The notes beneath the pieces were generated by a model. It had not been told where the DNA came from. It was given only the letters and a program-made list of their open reading frames with translations, and made no database searches. A program made the position numbers and the translations under genes. From an uncultured Caulobacterales bacterium (GTDB taxonomy: Bacteria; Pseudomonadota; Alphaproteobacteria; Caulobacterales; Maricaulaceae), in contig CALLBD010000023.1 in NCBI GenBank assembly GCA_938001915.1, positions 1-51,236 of the forward strand: DNA of 51,236 nucleotides, written 5' to 3'. This document shows, one piece after another, positions 17,601 to 26,928 of the stretch. Within the stretch, counting starts at the first letter, position 1; every line of letters begins with the position of its first letter.

Positions 17601-19222
17601 AAGGCGCTAAGCCGGGCGAAGGCGGACAGCTTCCGGGCTTTAAAGTCACGGAGATGATTGCCAAATTCAGAAATGCGACACCGGGCGTGACATTAATTTC
17701 CCCGCCGCCGCATCATGATATCTATTCCATCGAGGATTTGGCGCAGCTGATTTATGACCTTAAGCAAATTAACCCGACCGCTCGCGTCGCCGTTAAACTC
17801 GTCGCGTCGTCCGGCGTGGGTACGATTGCAGCAGGCGTCGCGAAAGCCAAAGCTGATACTATCCTTATCGCGGGCCATAATGGGGGAACAGGCGCCTCTC
17901 CGAATACCAGTCTGAAATATGCGGGTATCCCATGGGAGTTAGGCCTATCCGAAGCTCATCAGGTCCTCACGCTGAATAATTTGCGAGACACGGTCACGCT
18001 ACGGACTGATGGCGGATTAAAAACAGGCCGCGACATCGTGATTGCTGCGCTTCTCGGCGCGGAAGAATATGGGATTGGGACATTATCCCTCGTCGCTATG
18101 GGCTGTATTATGGTGCGTCAGTGCCACTCAAACACCTGCCCTGTAGGTGTGTGTGTTCAAGACCCTGCCTTGCGTGAAAAATTCACAGGCACGCCTGAAA
18201 AGGTCATCAATCTCATGACCTTTATCGCTGAAGATGTTCGCCAAATTTTGGCGCAAATGGGCTTTGGGTCTCTAGATGAAATCATTGGACGCACAGACCT
18301 TTTGGCGCAGGTGAGCCGCGGCGCAGAAAATCTGGACGACCTCGACCTCAATCCTGTTTTGGCGCAAGTCGACAGAACCCGGGTGAATGATAGCCGTCAC
18401 GGCCGTGTCGACGTACCTGACACGCTTGACCCGCAAATCATCAAGGATGCTGCGCAGTTATTTGAGCGGGGTGAGAAAACCTATTTAACCTATTCAATAC
18501 AGAACACGCATCGCGCAGTCGGTACACGAACCAGTTCTCATATTTATCAAAAATTCGGTGCAGACGGCGCGCCAGCGGGGCATCTAACGGTGCGTCTACG
18601 CGGTTCAGCAGGACAATCACTCGGCGCATTTGGTATGACGGGACTACGGCTTATCGTAGACGGTGACGCTAATGATTATGTCGGAAAAGGCCTGTCTGGC
18701 GCCGAAATCATTGTCGCCCCTCAAGGCCGCACACCGATAGACCCTCACGCCTCAGCCATTATCGGCAACACATGTTTGTATGGCGCAACAAAAGGTACCC
18801 TAATGGCAGCGGGCCGTGCAGGCGAACGCTTTGCAGTTCGTAACTCTGGTGCTGAAACTGTTGTCGAGGGTTTGGGCACAAATGGCTGCGAATATATGAC
18901 GGGCGGCACAGTTGTCGTACTAGGCTCGGTCGGCGATAATTTTGGCGCAGGCATGACGGGCGGTATGGCCTATCTGTATGATATTGACGACGAGTTTGAG
19001 AAAGCGGTCAATCCAGATAGTGTTGTGTGGCAGCGTTTCGGCAGCGAACATTATGAAGAACAATGTTTGGAACTTATCCGCAAGCACGCCGCCCAAACAA
19101 ATAGTGGGTTCTCCAAGAAAATACTGAATGATTGGGAATTTGTGCGTACGAAATTCTGGCAAGTCGTTCCAAAGGAAATGCTCAATCGTTTGAACGTACC
19201 GCTGCAAGACGCCGCAGAATAA
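14636..19222 (+). CDS. gltB: Glutamate synthase large subunit
   Basis: GltB makes two glutamates from 2-oxoglutarate and glutamine. The 1528-residue protein shows the class II glutamine amidotransferase domain with nucleophile Cys53 (ANCGVGLVAS), exposed after propeptide removal. Next come the central domain, then the FMN-binding synthase domain with the 3Fe-4S cysteines around residues 1156-1172 (CIMVRQCHSNTCPVGVC), and the C-terminal GXGXG beta-helix (GMTGGMAYLYD near the end). An internal ATG at 14696 (MTDQNNWL) is an alternative start, but the ATGA overlap with gltD favours 14636. A strong terminator follows at once. Confidence 0.96.
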   Translation: MSKDIQHGQTNQTLKHARPSMTDQNNWLNDYTAKREALIATNAYDPAHERANCGVGLVASVDGTPRRDVVEKSIQALKNVWHRGAVDADGKTGDGAGIRLDIPQEFFRAQVERTGHKPANVKIAVGMIFLPRTDFGAQEAARTIVETELLKEGFYIYGWRQVPIDVSIIGDKAKATRPAIEQVMFRDPKGRKGNTLERELYIVRRRIEKRVIEAAIPSFYVCSLSVQTIIYKGMFLAEDIDNFFLDLKDERFISRAAIYHQRFSTNTFPSWKLAQPFRMLAHNGEINTLKANVNHMKSHEIKMASSAFSDRAEDVKPVIQKGSSDSAALDAVFELLVRAGRTAPMAKTLLVPEAYSKRSELMPESWRSLYEYCNAVMEPWDGPAALAAYDGRWVMAGLDRNGLRPLRFSLSKDGILAVGSETGMCPMDEADIVKRGALKPGRMIAVDLEEGKFYNSSEIMDELANKKPYKKWLEKSLNLDEKLAGPESVTLTGEALARRQMSCGQTLEDLELILSPMAEMGKETVGSMGDDTPLAVLSDIYRPLSHFFRQNFSQVTNPPIDPLRETRVMGLKTRFRNLRNILAQAGTQTKEMLVLESPVMTTGMYERYVKMVGDKKVCVIDCTFDPNEARAKPGGRTLKSLLARIKQEAEDAVRSGIEDIVLSDEFTDEHKTAAPIILCVGAVQTHLVAQGLRSSCSILVRSAECLDTHYFAVLIGAGATAVNAYMAQDSLSDRVKRGLLDMSTDEAVAQYKKAIEGGLLKIISKNGISVISSYRGGNNFEALGLSRALVGENFPGMTSRISGIGLAGLEIKTIDAHEAAYESSVVRLPVGGLYRVRAKGERHAYQADMIHMLQEATTRGDYELYRKYAEVVNNQAPIQIRDLLDFKSAEKTLPLNRVQSVNEIRHRFCTPGMSLGALSPEAHGTLNIAMNRIGAKSVSGEGGEDRARYKPLPNGDNPNSAVKQIASGRFGVTAEYLNQCREIEIKVAQGAKPGEGGQLPGFKVTEMIAKFRNATPGVTLISPPPHHDIYSIEDLAQLIYDLKQINPTARVAVKLVASSGVGTIAAGVAKAKADTILIAGHNGGTGASPNTSLKYAGIPWELGLSEAHQVLTLNNLRDTVTLRTDGGLKTGRDIVIAALLGAEEYGIGTLSLVAMGCIMVRQCHSNTCPVGVCVQDPALREKFTGTPEKVINLMTFIAEDVRQILAQMGFGSLDEIIGRTDLLAQVSRGAENLDDLDLNPVLAQVDRTRVNDSRHGRVDVPDTLDPQIIKDAAQLFERGEKTYLTYSIQNTHRAVGTRTSSHIYQKFGADGAPAGHLTVRLRGSAGQSLGAFGMTGLRLIVDGDANDYVGKGLSGAEIIVAPQGRTPIDPHASAIIGNTCLYGATKGTLMAAGRAGERFAVRNSGAETVVEGLGTNGCEYMTGGTVVVLGSVGDNFGAGMTGGMAYLYDIDDEFEKAVNPDSVVWQRFGSEHYEEQCLELIRKHAAQTNSGFSKKILNDWEFVRTKFWQVVPKEMLNRLNVPLQDAAE

Positions 19223-19250
19223 AAAAGCCCGGTCAATGATCGGGCTTTTT
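19223..19250 (+). terminator. Rho-independent terminator of gltDB
   Basis: Stem AAAAGCCCG (19223-19231), loop of nine bases, then CGGGCTTTT and a T-run. It directly follows the gltB stop. The flanking A and T runs make it potentially bidirectional, so it may also end transcripts of the opposite-strand small gene at 19271. Confidence 0.9.
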
Positions 19251-19270
19251 CTTTATCTTGCTCGCGGATA

Positions 19271-19429
19271 TTAATTTGTTTCTACTTCGATGCCGCCATC
19301 ACTGAAATCAATCGTAAGATCTGGATCATTGCTCGGCGCAAACATGAAGTAGGCCATGACAGCCACCGCCACAACGAGACCGCCGATAATTAGGTAAAGG
19401 CCTTTCCCGCCCCCGCTGTTATCTGCCAT
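19271..19429 (-). CDS. Small single-pass membrane protein, 52 aa
   Basis: Translation gives MADNSGGGKGLYLIIGGLVV, then AVAVMAYFMFAPSNDPDLTI, then DFSDGGIEVETN. There is one membrane helix (residues ~10-30), a Gly-rich N-terminus and an acidic C-terminal tail. A clear AGGAG ribosome site lies eight bases before the ATG, which supports real translation. It is convergent with gltB across the terminator and lies downstream of no obvious partner. No family was recognised. Confidence 0.78.
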   Translation of the reverse strand: MADNSGGGKGLYLIIGGLVVAVAVMAYFMFAPSNDPDLTIDFSDGGIEVETN

Positions 19430-19522
19430 AGAATTCTCCTTTTTTATCTATTCCAGTCTCTCGAACGTCCAACAGACTGAGGAGTTCCTCGACTTTCAAA
19501 AATTGCAGGAGAAATTATCATC

Positions 19523-22282
19523 TTAGCGTTTCTTCAAGGCCGCGGCCAACTCTGCCGCCTTTGCCTCTTTCAATGCCGCGCAAAGCTCAATGCTCTCCAA
19601 GGTCTGCGAGAGACTACGTTCATATCCTGGCATGAGAGCGGCATTTGCCTCGATAAAATTACGGACATCGTCTCGGCGGTCGAGCGAACAAAAATTACGC
19701 CCCGCCCCTGGTAAGCCGCCTTTGCGAACATCGGGGACTTTTTTAACATAGGTCTCAAGGTTCGTTTCGAGCCAATCCCATGTCTGCTCACCATAGGTGT
19801 CAGAAGCCAGTAGACCGTTTAAAACCGTACCCGCTTGACGGCCCGTTAAAGGACTCTCCTCTGAGAGAACGATATCTGCGAGAAGCTTTTTATAGACACC
19901 TTCATCTTGGGTCGCCGCCAAGGCGCTTGCCGCGGAGCCTTTCTCTAGGGACGACCCATTTGCCGCCAACTTTAACATTGGCGCATAGGCCGCTTCGCCA
20001 GCGCTGCGCATAGTCTCTCTTAGGGCCAGACCTAACATATTCGGCGCGAGCGTAGATTTATCGACGGCCCCATCGAGACCTAAATATTTACGGCCTTGCT
20101 TGATCATCAAATCTCGAATTTCAGTGTCTTGACCCGTTCGTACCAATAATCCCGCCAAGGTCGGCGCGAGAAGATTACCTTCAACCGTATCCGTGCCGAC
20201 AATCCGCTGATAGCGCGCCTTATACGTCTTTTGAACATGCCGCGCGAGATCGTCAGTACTGTCTGAAATTTCGCTACGCATAAATCCTAACAGACGTGTC
20301 GAGCCGGATGCCACATCATATTCTGGGTGGGCTGCAAAGGCTTGCATGCCGTCCAAGAAGACATCCGCTTCCACTTCGCCCGCGCGGAACGCCGCCACCA
20401 AACTATCTTGCGCGGTCAATGCCTCGCGCGTGTTGAGTTGATCGAGATTACCCAAAAGCTTCGCCCATGCGAAGCTATCCATCGTATACCGATAATAGCC
20501 GGCACCATCCTGGTTGAGGCTAACCCAATCTACAGTCCCAGGAATTTTTATCTGAGTTTCATTTTCATCCAATAAGGTACAATTCTTCCCGACTTCGCCA
20601 TTTTGACCATAGGCAATACAGACAGGAATTTTCCAGCTCTGTCCTTGCTCAATCTTTGAGCCCAGCGGCGCATAGCGTTTTTGGCTGAGCACTATGCCCG
20701 TAAAAGCGCCTGTCCCCTTGGCTTGATCCGTAAAGATTTTCGCTTTGACGAGCGGTAGTCCAGGTTGATCCACAAAGCTCTTCATAGCTTCGACGACGTT
20801 AGGATTTCCAGAGCCATCCGCTATAGATTGGAAAAAATCATCCCCGGTCGCGACGCCGTCTGCGTAGCGTTCCATATGAAGTCGCACACCTTTTTGGAAA
20901 GCCTCTTCGCCCACGAAACTTTCAAACATGGACAACACGCCGCCGCCTTTGCGGTAGGTAATTCCGTCAAATTGATCCATGACATTTTCAGAGCGCGTGA
21001 GAGGCTCTCGCACTTTTCGTGTCGTAGAGAGCGTATCAATATTCATCGCGCCTAGCGCGCTATTGAGGGTGTTGCGGTCATAATTCCCATCAGGATAGGC
21101 TAGCGCCGTTCCCTTATTGCCAGCCCATGTCGCAAAGGCCTCATTCAGCCAAATATCTTCCCACCAGACGGGGGTGACCAAATTCCCAAACCATTGATGC
21201 GCGAGCTCGTGGGAATGCACCCCATTATAGGCGCGCTTCTGACGGAGCGGTGAATTTTCATCCAAGAGGAGGAGATATTCGCGGTAAACAATGGCTCCAG
21301 GGTTTTCCATTGCCCCAAAGGCATAATCAGGCGCCGCAATTAAATCGAGCTTCTCATAGGGATAAGGACTGCCGAAATATTCTTCTAATGCCGTCAGAAT
21401 AGGTTCCGTACCCGCTAGCGCATATCTAACTTCCTCGCCTTTGCCTTTTGCCGTCAGGCCCCGCAATCTCAGCGGCGTTTTTCGAATAGAATTTGGCGGA
21501 ATATCTCCGTAATCTACAACATCATAAGGCCCCACAGCAAAGGCAATTAAATAGGTGGGCAAGGGACGCGTTTGTGCAAATTGGTGTTTCGTCCAGATCT
21601 GTCCGTCTATCTCAATATTTGTAGTTTCCGTTTTTGGCGTATTGGAAATGACAGTTTCCTCAGCGGGAGACGTGATGGACAGTGTGAAGGGCACTTTGAA
21701 TTTTGGTTCATCAAAACTCGGGAAAGCTTCGCGTGCGCCCAGCGGTTCAAATTGGGTAACGATATATGCGTCGTCTCCGCGCCGGACCTGATAAGCTGAA
21801 TTGAGATTCTGGTTGTAGGGCGTTTCATACGCAAGGGTAATTGTTCCTTCACCTTCTGGAATACCTTCCTCAGATGTCAGATAGGCAATACCCGAGGGGG
21901 CTTCCGACAGCGGGACAGCCGTGAAGGTCAAGTCTTTTACCGTCCCATCCTTATAGGCAATGCGAGCCGAATTAACGGTCATTTCTTTCGCATGAATCCA
22001 AATTCGCCCGTCATTTTCATTGACCGCTACATCAATCGCAACGGTGCCGGACATACCCTCCTGCTGCGGGTCAATTTGCATATCAATGCGGTAAGCCCTC
22101 GGCGAAACGATATCTGGTAATTCCGCGTGAGGGACAGCCTTACCTATCTGAGCGTTACGCGATGATGCCACCACTTCAGCGCCTTCGGTCAAAACCTTAT
22201 CCGCTGCCTGCTCGCAGCCCGCCAGTAACAAACAAGTCAGGCTCACTGACGCCAGAATTTTACTTAACCGCATAATACACAC
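19523..22282 (-). CDS. M1 family zinc aminopeptidase, lipoprotein
   Basis: This 919-aa protein has a lipoprotein signal peptide with lipobox LLAGC at residues ~19-23. The M1 exopeptidase motif GAMEN is near residue 323 and the zinc motif HELAHQWFGN near 357, with the third ligand Glu in NEAFATW 18 residues on. The C-terminal half is the ERAP1-like helical domain (TREALTAQDSLVAAFRAG onward). It should be anchored in the periplasm and trim N-terminal residues from peptides. The start may be the ATG four codons in (MRLSKILASV). It is divergent from the CDF transporter. Confidence 0.92.
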   Translation of the reverse strand: MCIMRLSKILASVSLTCLLLAGCEQAADKVLTEGAEVVASSRNAQIGKAVPHAELPDIVSPRAYRIDMQIDPQQEGMSGTVAIDVAVNENDGRIWIHAKEMTVNSARIAYKDGTVKDLTFTAVPLSEAPSGIAYLTSEEGIPEGEGTITLAYETPYNQNLNSAYQVRRGDDAYIVTQFEPLGAREAFPSFDEPKFKVPFTLSITSPAEETVISNTPKTETTNIEIDGQIWTKHQFAQTRPLPTYLIAFAVGPYDVVDYGDIPPNSIRKTPLRLRGLTAKGKGEEVRYALAGTEPILTALEEYFGSPYPYEKLDLIAAPDYAFGAMENPGAIVYREYLLLLDENSPLRQKRAYNGVHSHELAHQWFGNLVTPVWWEDIWLNEAFATWAGNKGTALAYPDGNYDRNTLNSALGAMNIDTLSTTRKVREPLTRSENVMDQFDGITYRKGGGVLSMFESFVGEEAFQKGVRLHMERYADGVATGDDFFQSIADGSGNPNVVEAMKSFVDQPGLPLVKAKIFTDQAKGTGAFTGIVLSQKRYAPLGSKIEQGQSWKIPVCIAYGQNGEVGKNCTLLDENETQIKIPGTVDWVSLNQDGAGYYRYTMDSFAWAKLLGNLDQLNTREALTAQDSLVAAFRAGEVEADVFLDGMQAFAAHPEYDVASGSTRLLGFMRSEISDSTDDLARHVQKTYKARYQRIVGTDTVEGNLLAPTLAGLLVRTGQDTEIRDLMIKQGRKYLGLDGAVDKSTLAPNMLGLALRETMRSAGEAAYAPMLKLAANGSSLEKGSAASALAATQDEGVYKKLLADIVLSEESPLTGRQAGTVLNGLLASDTYGEQTWDWLETNLETYVKKVPDVRKGGLPGAGRNFCSLDRRDDVRNFIEANAALMPGYERSLSQTLESIELCAALKEAKAAELAAALKKR

Positions 22283-22401
22283 CCTACCGAAACGTTTTAT
22301 CGCGACTAGCCTAACTACAGAAGCAAATCATCCTAAATTGTTTTGCAACTGTGCGAAAATCAAACTCGCCATTTGTAAAGTTATGGTATAACACCTCTAA
22401 G

Positions 22402-23415
22402 ATGAGCGCAAATAGCGACATATCCGAGAGCGACCTCAAAGCCGTCGCAGATGATCGTTTTGATCAGCCCAATCGCCGTGGACGCCCGGGACGGCTTCCG
22501 CCTGACCATTCCACTATCATCACGCGGCGCATCACAGCCTTAGCGGTCGGACTTGGCGTGGTAATGGCTGTTGGAAAATTCTTCCTATGGAGCGAGACGG
22601 GCAGCGTCGGAGTTTTGGCCTCACTCGTCCATTCCGCCCTCGATATGTTTGGCGCTATTGCAAGCTTTGTGGCGGTTCGCTTTGCGGCAAGAAAGCCTAA
22701 TTCAGACTATAGATTTGGGTTTGGCAAAGCCGAGAGTTTCTCCGCTGTTTTTCAGGTTTGCCTCATTGTGCTTGGGGCGGCTCACCTGCTTCAAGAGGTA
22801 TTCGGCCATATTGGGCATAGTCATGGTCACGGCATTTCGCAGACAGGCCCGGCGATTATGGTCCTTATTATTTTTATTGCCCTAACCCTGTGGTTAATCA
22901 TCGCCCAAAGCTGGGCCATTCGCGCCACGGGCTCCATTGCGGTACGCGGTGACCGCGCGCATTATATTGCCGATTTACTGGCCAATATTTTCGTTATTAT
23001 TGGCATAGCTGTCGCCAGCTATACGCCTTTTGCTTGGGCCGACGCGCTTGTGGGAGGCCTTATGGCGCTTTGGCTGCTCTACACAGCCTTCAAAATTGCT
23101 CAGCTTGCCTGGGGTCAACTTATGGACCGCGAGCTTAATCCAGATGAGCGGCGCACCATTGAGCGCCTCGCAATGGCAGACCCGCAAGTTCGGGCTGTCA
23201 CAGATCTGCGGACACGCGCGGCTGGGCCGCATCTGCACATCCAAATGCGCCTTGACCTCGACGAGACATTGACACTTTCTGAAACACATGACCTCATTCT
23301 AGCCGCTGAGCAGCGTATCACGGTGGCTTTTCCTGCCGCGGATGTCTTGATTTACCCACATCCAGCGGGGTGCGGGCATAGTCATGGAAACGCCCTGTTT
23401 CATACGCCTGCATAA
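22402..23415 (+). CDS. Cation diffusion facilitator (CDF) family transporter
   Basis: This roughly 337-aa metal/proton antiporter of the inner membrane has six membrane helices. It carries the paired metal-site motifs HSALD in helix II and HYIAD in helix V, and a His-rich loop (HIGHSHGHG, residues ~135-143). A cytoplasmic ferredoxin-like C-terminal domain ends with CGHSHGN, a second His cluster. Helix II has His rather than Asp at its first ligand, a pattern linked to Zn-selective members, but the metal cannot be fixed from this. The frame can start at a GTG at 22351; the ATG at 22402 (MSANSDIS) is preferred. Confidence 0.88.
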   Translation: MSANSDISESDLKAVADDRFDQPNRRGRPGRLPPDHSTIITRRITALAVGLGVVMAVGKFFLWSETGSVGVLASLVHSALDMFGAIASFVAVRFAARKPNSDYRFGFGKAESFSAVFQVCLIVLGAAHLLQEVFGHIGHSHGHGISQTGPAIMVLIIFIALTLWLIIAQSWAIRATGSIAVRGDRAHYIADLLANIFVIIGIAVASYTPFAWADALVGGLMALWLLYTAFKIAQLAWGQLMDRELNPDERRTIERLAMADPQVRAVTDLRTRAAGPHLHIQMRLDLDETLTLSETHDLILAAEQRITVAFPAADVLIYPHPAGCGHSHGNALFHTPA

Positions 23416-23425
23416 TAAGACAAAA

Positions 23426-23447
23426 AAGCCTCGCGGCGTTAAGGCTT
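23426..23447 (+). terminator. Possible weak terminator after the CDF gene
   Basis: AAGCCT (23426-23431) and AGGCTT (23442-23447) form a six-base-pair stem with a ten-base loop. An A-run precedes it, but only a poor T tract follows (CATTT). It lies just before the next gene, so read-through is likely. Confidence 0.4.
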
Positions 23448-23477
23448 CATTTGCCATGTTTCCGTATCACGCAATTT

Positions 23478-24170
23478 ATGCGGACGCTTTATCATTTCCC
23501 CCTGCACCCGCCTTCCCGAATGGCGCGCATTGCCTTAGCCGAGAAGAAATTGAAGGTGCGAGAGCTAGTCGTCAATCCTTGGCAGCTAGAACCTGAGTTC
23601 ACGGCCCTCACAGCCGAGGCGATGCCGCCCGTCTTAATCGACTTAACGCAACATGGCACGCTGACGATTAGCGGCGCGCGCGCCATTACCGAATATGCGA
23701 ATGATGGTTCAACCCGCAATCCACTCCTTTCAGACGATTCCTTTGAGCGCGCCGAAGCCCGCCGCATTTGCGCCTGGTTCGCTGAGCGTTTCACCGCAGA
23801 AGTTGACGCCTATATCCTAAGCGAAAAAGTCGAACGCGCCGTCCTATCACAAACGCAATATGACATCGGGCCCGCAGACCCAAAAATCCTACGCGAAGGC
23901 CGTGTGTATTTAGCGGAGCATCTAACTTATCTGACATCACTTCTAGAGAAACGCGATTGGCTGGCGGGCCGCAGATATTCACTCGGCGATATAGCCGCGG
24001 CAGCGCATTTATCTTGCCTCGATTTTCTGGGTGAAATCCATTGGCGGGAGTATCCCATCTTGAAAATGTGGTATCAGAAAATCAAATCTCGACCGGCTTT
24101 CCGTCCCGTATTAGGGGACAGACAACCCGGCCTGCGAGCGCCGCGTCATTACACCGATTTAGATTTTTAA
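23478..24170 (+). CDS. fzlA: Glutathione S-transferase-fold protein, FzlA-like
   Basis: The protein is 230 aa from the ATG at 23478 ([20 protein letters not shown]); the frame extends nine codons further up. It has a thioredoxin-like N-terminal domain and a helical GST C-terminal domain ([20 protein letters not shown]). The start, the missing obvious catalytic Cys/Ser, and the conserved end ([11 protein letters not shown]) match FzlA, the GST-like protein that binds FtsZ and directs constriction in Caulobacter-type bacteria. It sits seven bases ahead of queG. The family placement rests on remembered sequence features, so a generic GST is the alternative. Confidence 0.7.
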   Translation: MRTLYHFPLHPPSRMARIALAEKKLKVRELVVNPWQLEPEFTALTAEAMPPVLIDLTQHGTLTISGARAITEYANDGSTRNPLLSDDSFERAEARRICAWFAERFTAEVDAYILSEKVERAVLSQTQYDIGPADPKILREGRVYLAEHLTYLTSLLEKRDWLAGRRYSLGDIAAAAHLSCLDFLGEIHWREYPILKMWYQKIKSRPAFRPVLGDRQPGLRAPRHYTDLDF

Positions 24171-24177
24171 ACCGCCC

Positions 24178-25215
24178 ATGCCCAATCCGCTGAAAGCTTT
24201 CTCTAAACGCGCAGAACGGCTCGGCTTTACCTCTCCCTATGTAGCCGACCTTTCCAAATTTGGCGAAGATGCGGGGGACGGCCTCCGCTCTGCCATTGCG
24301 GCAGGCCATCACGGATCCATGGCGTGGCTGGCAGAGACGGCCTTCCGGCGTTCCCATCCGCAAAACCTGTGGCCTGAGGCCAAATCCGCCGTTATCTTGG
24401 GTATGAATTACGGTCCCGAAACCGACCCCATGGTGACACTGAACAAGCCAGAGCTTGGCACGATTTCCGTCTATGCGCGGGGCCGCGATTATCATGATTT
24501 GATGAAAGGCCGCCTCAAAGAGCTCGCGGGACTCCTCGCCCGCGATACGGACGCAGATGTGAAAGTCTTTGTCGACACAGCTCCGCTCATGGAGAAACCT
24601 CTGGCTATGGCCGCTGGTCTTGGCTGGCAGGGCAAGCACACAAATCTTGTTAGCCGCGAGTATGGCTCTTGGCTCTTTATCGGCGCCGTCTTGAGCGCCG
24701 CCGCGCTTACCCCAACCCCGCCAGAGCTGGACCATTGCGGGTCTTGCCGCGCCTGTCTGGATGTCTGTCCAACCGACGCTTTCCCCGCACCTTACAAATT
24801 AGACGCAAGGCGTTGCATTTCCTATCTCACGATTGAACATGCCGGTCCCGTGGCGGAGGACTTGCGCGCCAAAATGGGCAATCATATTTATGGCTGCGAT
24901 GATTGCCTGGCCGCCTGCCCGTGGAATAAGTTTGCCCAAATCGGACAAGAAATTAAACTCGCCGCCCGCGACGACCTAAATGCGCCAAAGCTCTCAGAAC
25001 TCGCGCAGCTCGGCGAGGCAGAGTTTCGCAAACGCTTTTCTGGCTCTCCCATCAAACGCATTGGCTGGCCTCGCTTCCTACGCAATGTGCTCTACGCGAT
25101 TGGCAATAGCGGCGATCCAGAGCTTCGCCCCATCGCCGCCACCTATGCCGCCCATGAAGACGCCGTGGTCGCCGACGCAGCAAATTGGGCTGTCACCCGA
25201 TTAAGTTCAAATTAG
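24178..25215 (+). CDS. queG: Epoxyqueuosine reductase
   Basis: QueG carries out the last step of queuosine synthesis on tRNA, reducing epoxyqueuosine with a cobalamin cofactor and two 4Fe-4S clusters. The 345-aa protein shows both ferredoxin-like motifs: [16 protein letters not shown] (residues ~187-202) and [14 protein letters not shown] (~240-253). The N-terminal region ([23 protein letters not shown]) is the cobalamin-binding half. It follows the fzlA-like gene by seven bases and is probably co-transcribed. Confidence 0.94.
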   Translation: MPNPLKAFSKRAERLGFTSPYVADLSKFGEDAGDGLRSAIAAGHHGSMAWLAETAFRRSHPQNLWPEAKSAVILGMNYGPETDPMVTLNKPELGTISVYARGRDYHDLMKGRLKELAGLLARDTDADVKVFVDTAPLMEKPLAMAAGLGWQGKHTNLVSREYGSWLFIGAVLSAAALTPTPPELDHCGSCRACLDVCPTDAFPAPYKLDARRCISYLTIEHAGPVAEDLRAKMGNHIYGCDDCLAACPWNKFAQIGQEIKLAARDDLNAPKLSELAQLGEAEFRKRFSGSPIKRIGWPRFLRNVLYAIGNSGDPELRPIAATYAAHEDAVVADAANWAVTRLSSN

Positions 25216-25272
25216 TATCGCCTTTCAAATTGTCTTGAAGTTTCGAATTTACAACCCTAACGAAATGAGGGG

Positions 25273-26715
25273 ATGAGCTTTGAGACTGAAAATATCAATG
25301 ATAGCGGCGCGAGACCTGTGTCTAATTCTGATGTCCCGCTTGCCGATGCCGCCGCCCCTCACCTCTTTTTAAAACTCCTTTTTAGCCTCTGCCTCCTTGG
25401 CTATTTAACGTGGGCAATCCTACAACCCCGCGCCGCTTTTAAAGGCCTCTTCGCGAGCGCGGCGTGGCTAAGCGTCGTCTATGCCCTGTTTCGTATGGCC
25501 GCGATTTTAACGGCGAAACCCCAAGATTACGGCCTGAAATCGCTCTCGGATGATCTCCCCATTTACACGGTTCTCGTCCCGCTCTTCCACGAGTCTCAAA
25601 TGATCCCGCAGCTCCTGGACGGCCTTGAGACACTCAATTACCCGCGTGAAAAATTAGATATCGTCCTCATCACCGAAGCCGTTGATCCCCTCACCACGGC
25701 GACGGTCACGAGCGCCCTTCGCCCGCCCTTTCGCCAAGTCATCGTCCCACGGGGCAAGCCCCAGACTAAACCGCGTGCGTTGAACTACGCTCTGCAATCT
25801 TCTCTTGGGGAATTTGTAACCATCTATGATGCCGAAGACCGCCCGCATCCCGATCAACTTCTGGCCGCCCTCGCCGCGTTTGACGCCCGCCCAGACTGGG
25901 CCGCCGTTCAAGCCCCGCTGGAATATTTCAATCATGGAGATAATTGGCTGACACGCCAATTTGCTTTGGAATATGCGGCGTTGTTTCATGTCTGGGTGCC
26001 ATTTCTGGTGCGTATGGGATTACCCTTTCCGCTGGGCGGGACGAGCAATCATATGCGCCGCGCGCCCCTTGATGCCGTTGGCGGATGGGACGCCCATAAT
26101 GTCACCGAGGACGCGGATCTGTCCTTTCGCCTCGCGGCCCAAGGCCATAGCCTGGGTTATATTCACCCCCCAACACAGGAAGAAGCTATTTGCATCCTCA
26201 AAGATTGGCGGCTTCAGCGCGCACGTTGGATGAAGGGGTTCATCCAAACTTGGGCGGTGCATATGAGCCGGCCTCTCACACCTGGCGGCGCGGCGGGCAC
26301 AAAGCGCTTTTTTACCTTGCAGCTCACCCTTGGCCTCACCGTCATATCGGTTCTGTTTTATACGCCCGTCGTGCTCGGCTTGCCTCTCTTTGCGGCGGTG
26401 CTCTGGTGGGTGCAGGTCCCGCTGGATATAGGGCTGGCCTATAGTTTGACCTTTGTGTTTTCCATTGCCATCGGCTGCCTCATCGGGATTGCAGGAGCGC
26501 ACCGCGCAGGCCTCTCACGCCTTATCCGCGCCGCCCATATGATGCCGCTCTATTGGTTGCTGTTGTTTGAACCTGCAATTCGGGCCTTTAGCGAGCTGAA
26601 ACACAAACGGTTTCACTGGCATAAAACGCGCCACGGTGTTAGTCGCCCCGCAGAGCTGACACCACCGCCATTGGCCGAACCGAATTATGTCCCACTCCGA
26701 CGATTTGCTGATTAG
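25273..26715 (+). CDS. Processive family 2 glycosyltransferase, membrane-bound
   Basis: This 480-aa enzyme resembles cellulose/hyaluronan-synthase-like glycosyltransferases. Two N-terminal membrane helices (residues ~31-75) precede the GT-A domain. That domain carries DAED (the DxD metal site, ~185-188), the catalytic TEDADL (~277-282) and the Q(Q/R)xRW motif as QRARW (~314-318). Three or more C-terminal membrane helices follow. No PilZ domain is present. It should polymerise and export a polysaccharide; the sugar is unknown. It may work with the BcsB-like protein encoded 6 kb downstream. Confidence 0.87.
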   Translation: MSFETENINDSGARPVSNSDVPLADAAAPHLFLKLLFSLCLLGYLTWAILQPRAAFKGLFASAAWLSVVYALFRMAAILTAKPQDYGLKSLSDDLPIYTVLVPLFHESQMIPQLLDGLETLNYPREKLDIVLITEAVDPLTTATVTSALRPPFRQVIVPRGKPQTKPRALNYALQSSLGEFVTIYDAEDRPHPDQLLAALAAFDARPDWAAVQAPLEYFNHGDNWLTRQFALEYAALFHVWVPFLVRMGLPFPLGGTSNHMRRAPLDAVGGWDAHNVTEDADLSFRLAAQGHSLGYIHPPTQEEAICILKDWRLQRARWMKGFIQTWAVHMSRPLTPGGAAGTKRFFTLQLTLGLTVISVLFYTPVVLGLPLFAAVLWWVQVPLDIGLAYSLTFVFSIAIGCLIGIAGAHRAGLSRLIRAAHMMPLYWLLLFEPAIRAFSELKHKRFHWHKTRHGVSRPAELTPPPLAEPNYVPLRRFAD

Positions 26716-26902
26716 TTGCATCGCCCTCGCCATTTGCGTGGGGCTGGTCCTGCTCGGCTTTCGCCAGAACTTCAAAGAGAAAACAGAATTTCGCCGCTTC
26801 CGTGTCCCGTGGATGGGCATTGCCCTAACGGCGATAAGCGTCGGCTTCATGATACTCGTCCATATTGCGAACCTCTTCGGATTTGAAACAGGCCGACGAT
26901 AA
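26687..26902 (+). CDS. Small two-helix membrane protein
   Basis: The 71-aa protein has two membrane helices (residues ~8-25 and ~43-66) and a basic loop between them (RQNFKEKTEFRRFRV). It overlaps the end of the glycosyltransferase gene by 29 bases in another frame, suggesting translational coupling and a possible accessory role. No family was recognised. Its 3' end lies about 27 bp from the closing hairpin of structured element B. Confidence 0.65.
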   Translation: MSHSDDLLISCIALAICVGLVLLGFRQNFKEKTEFRRFRVPWMGIALTAISVGFMILVHIANLFGFETGRR

Positions 26903-26928
26903 GGCGTGCGGAAGCGCTTGCAGCCCGT

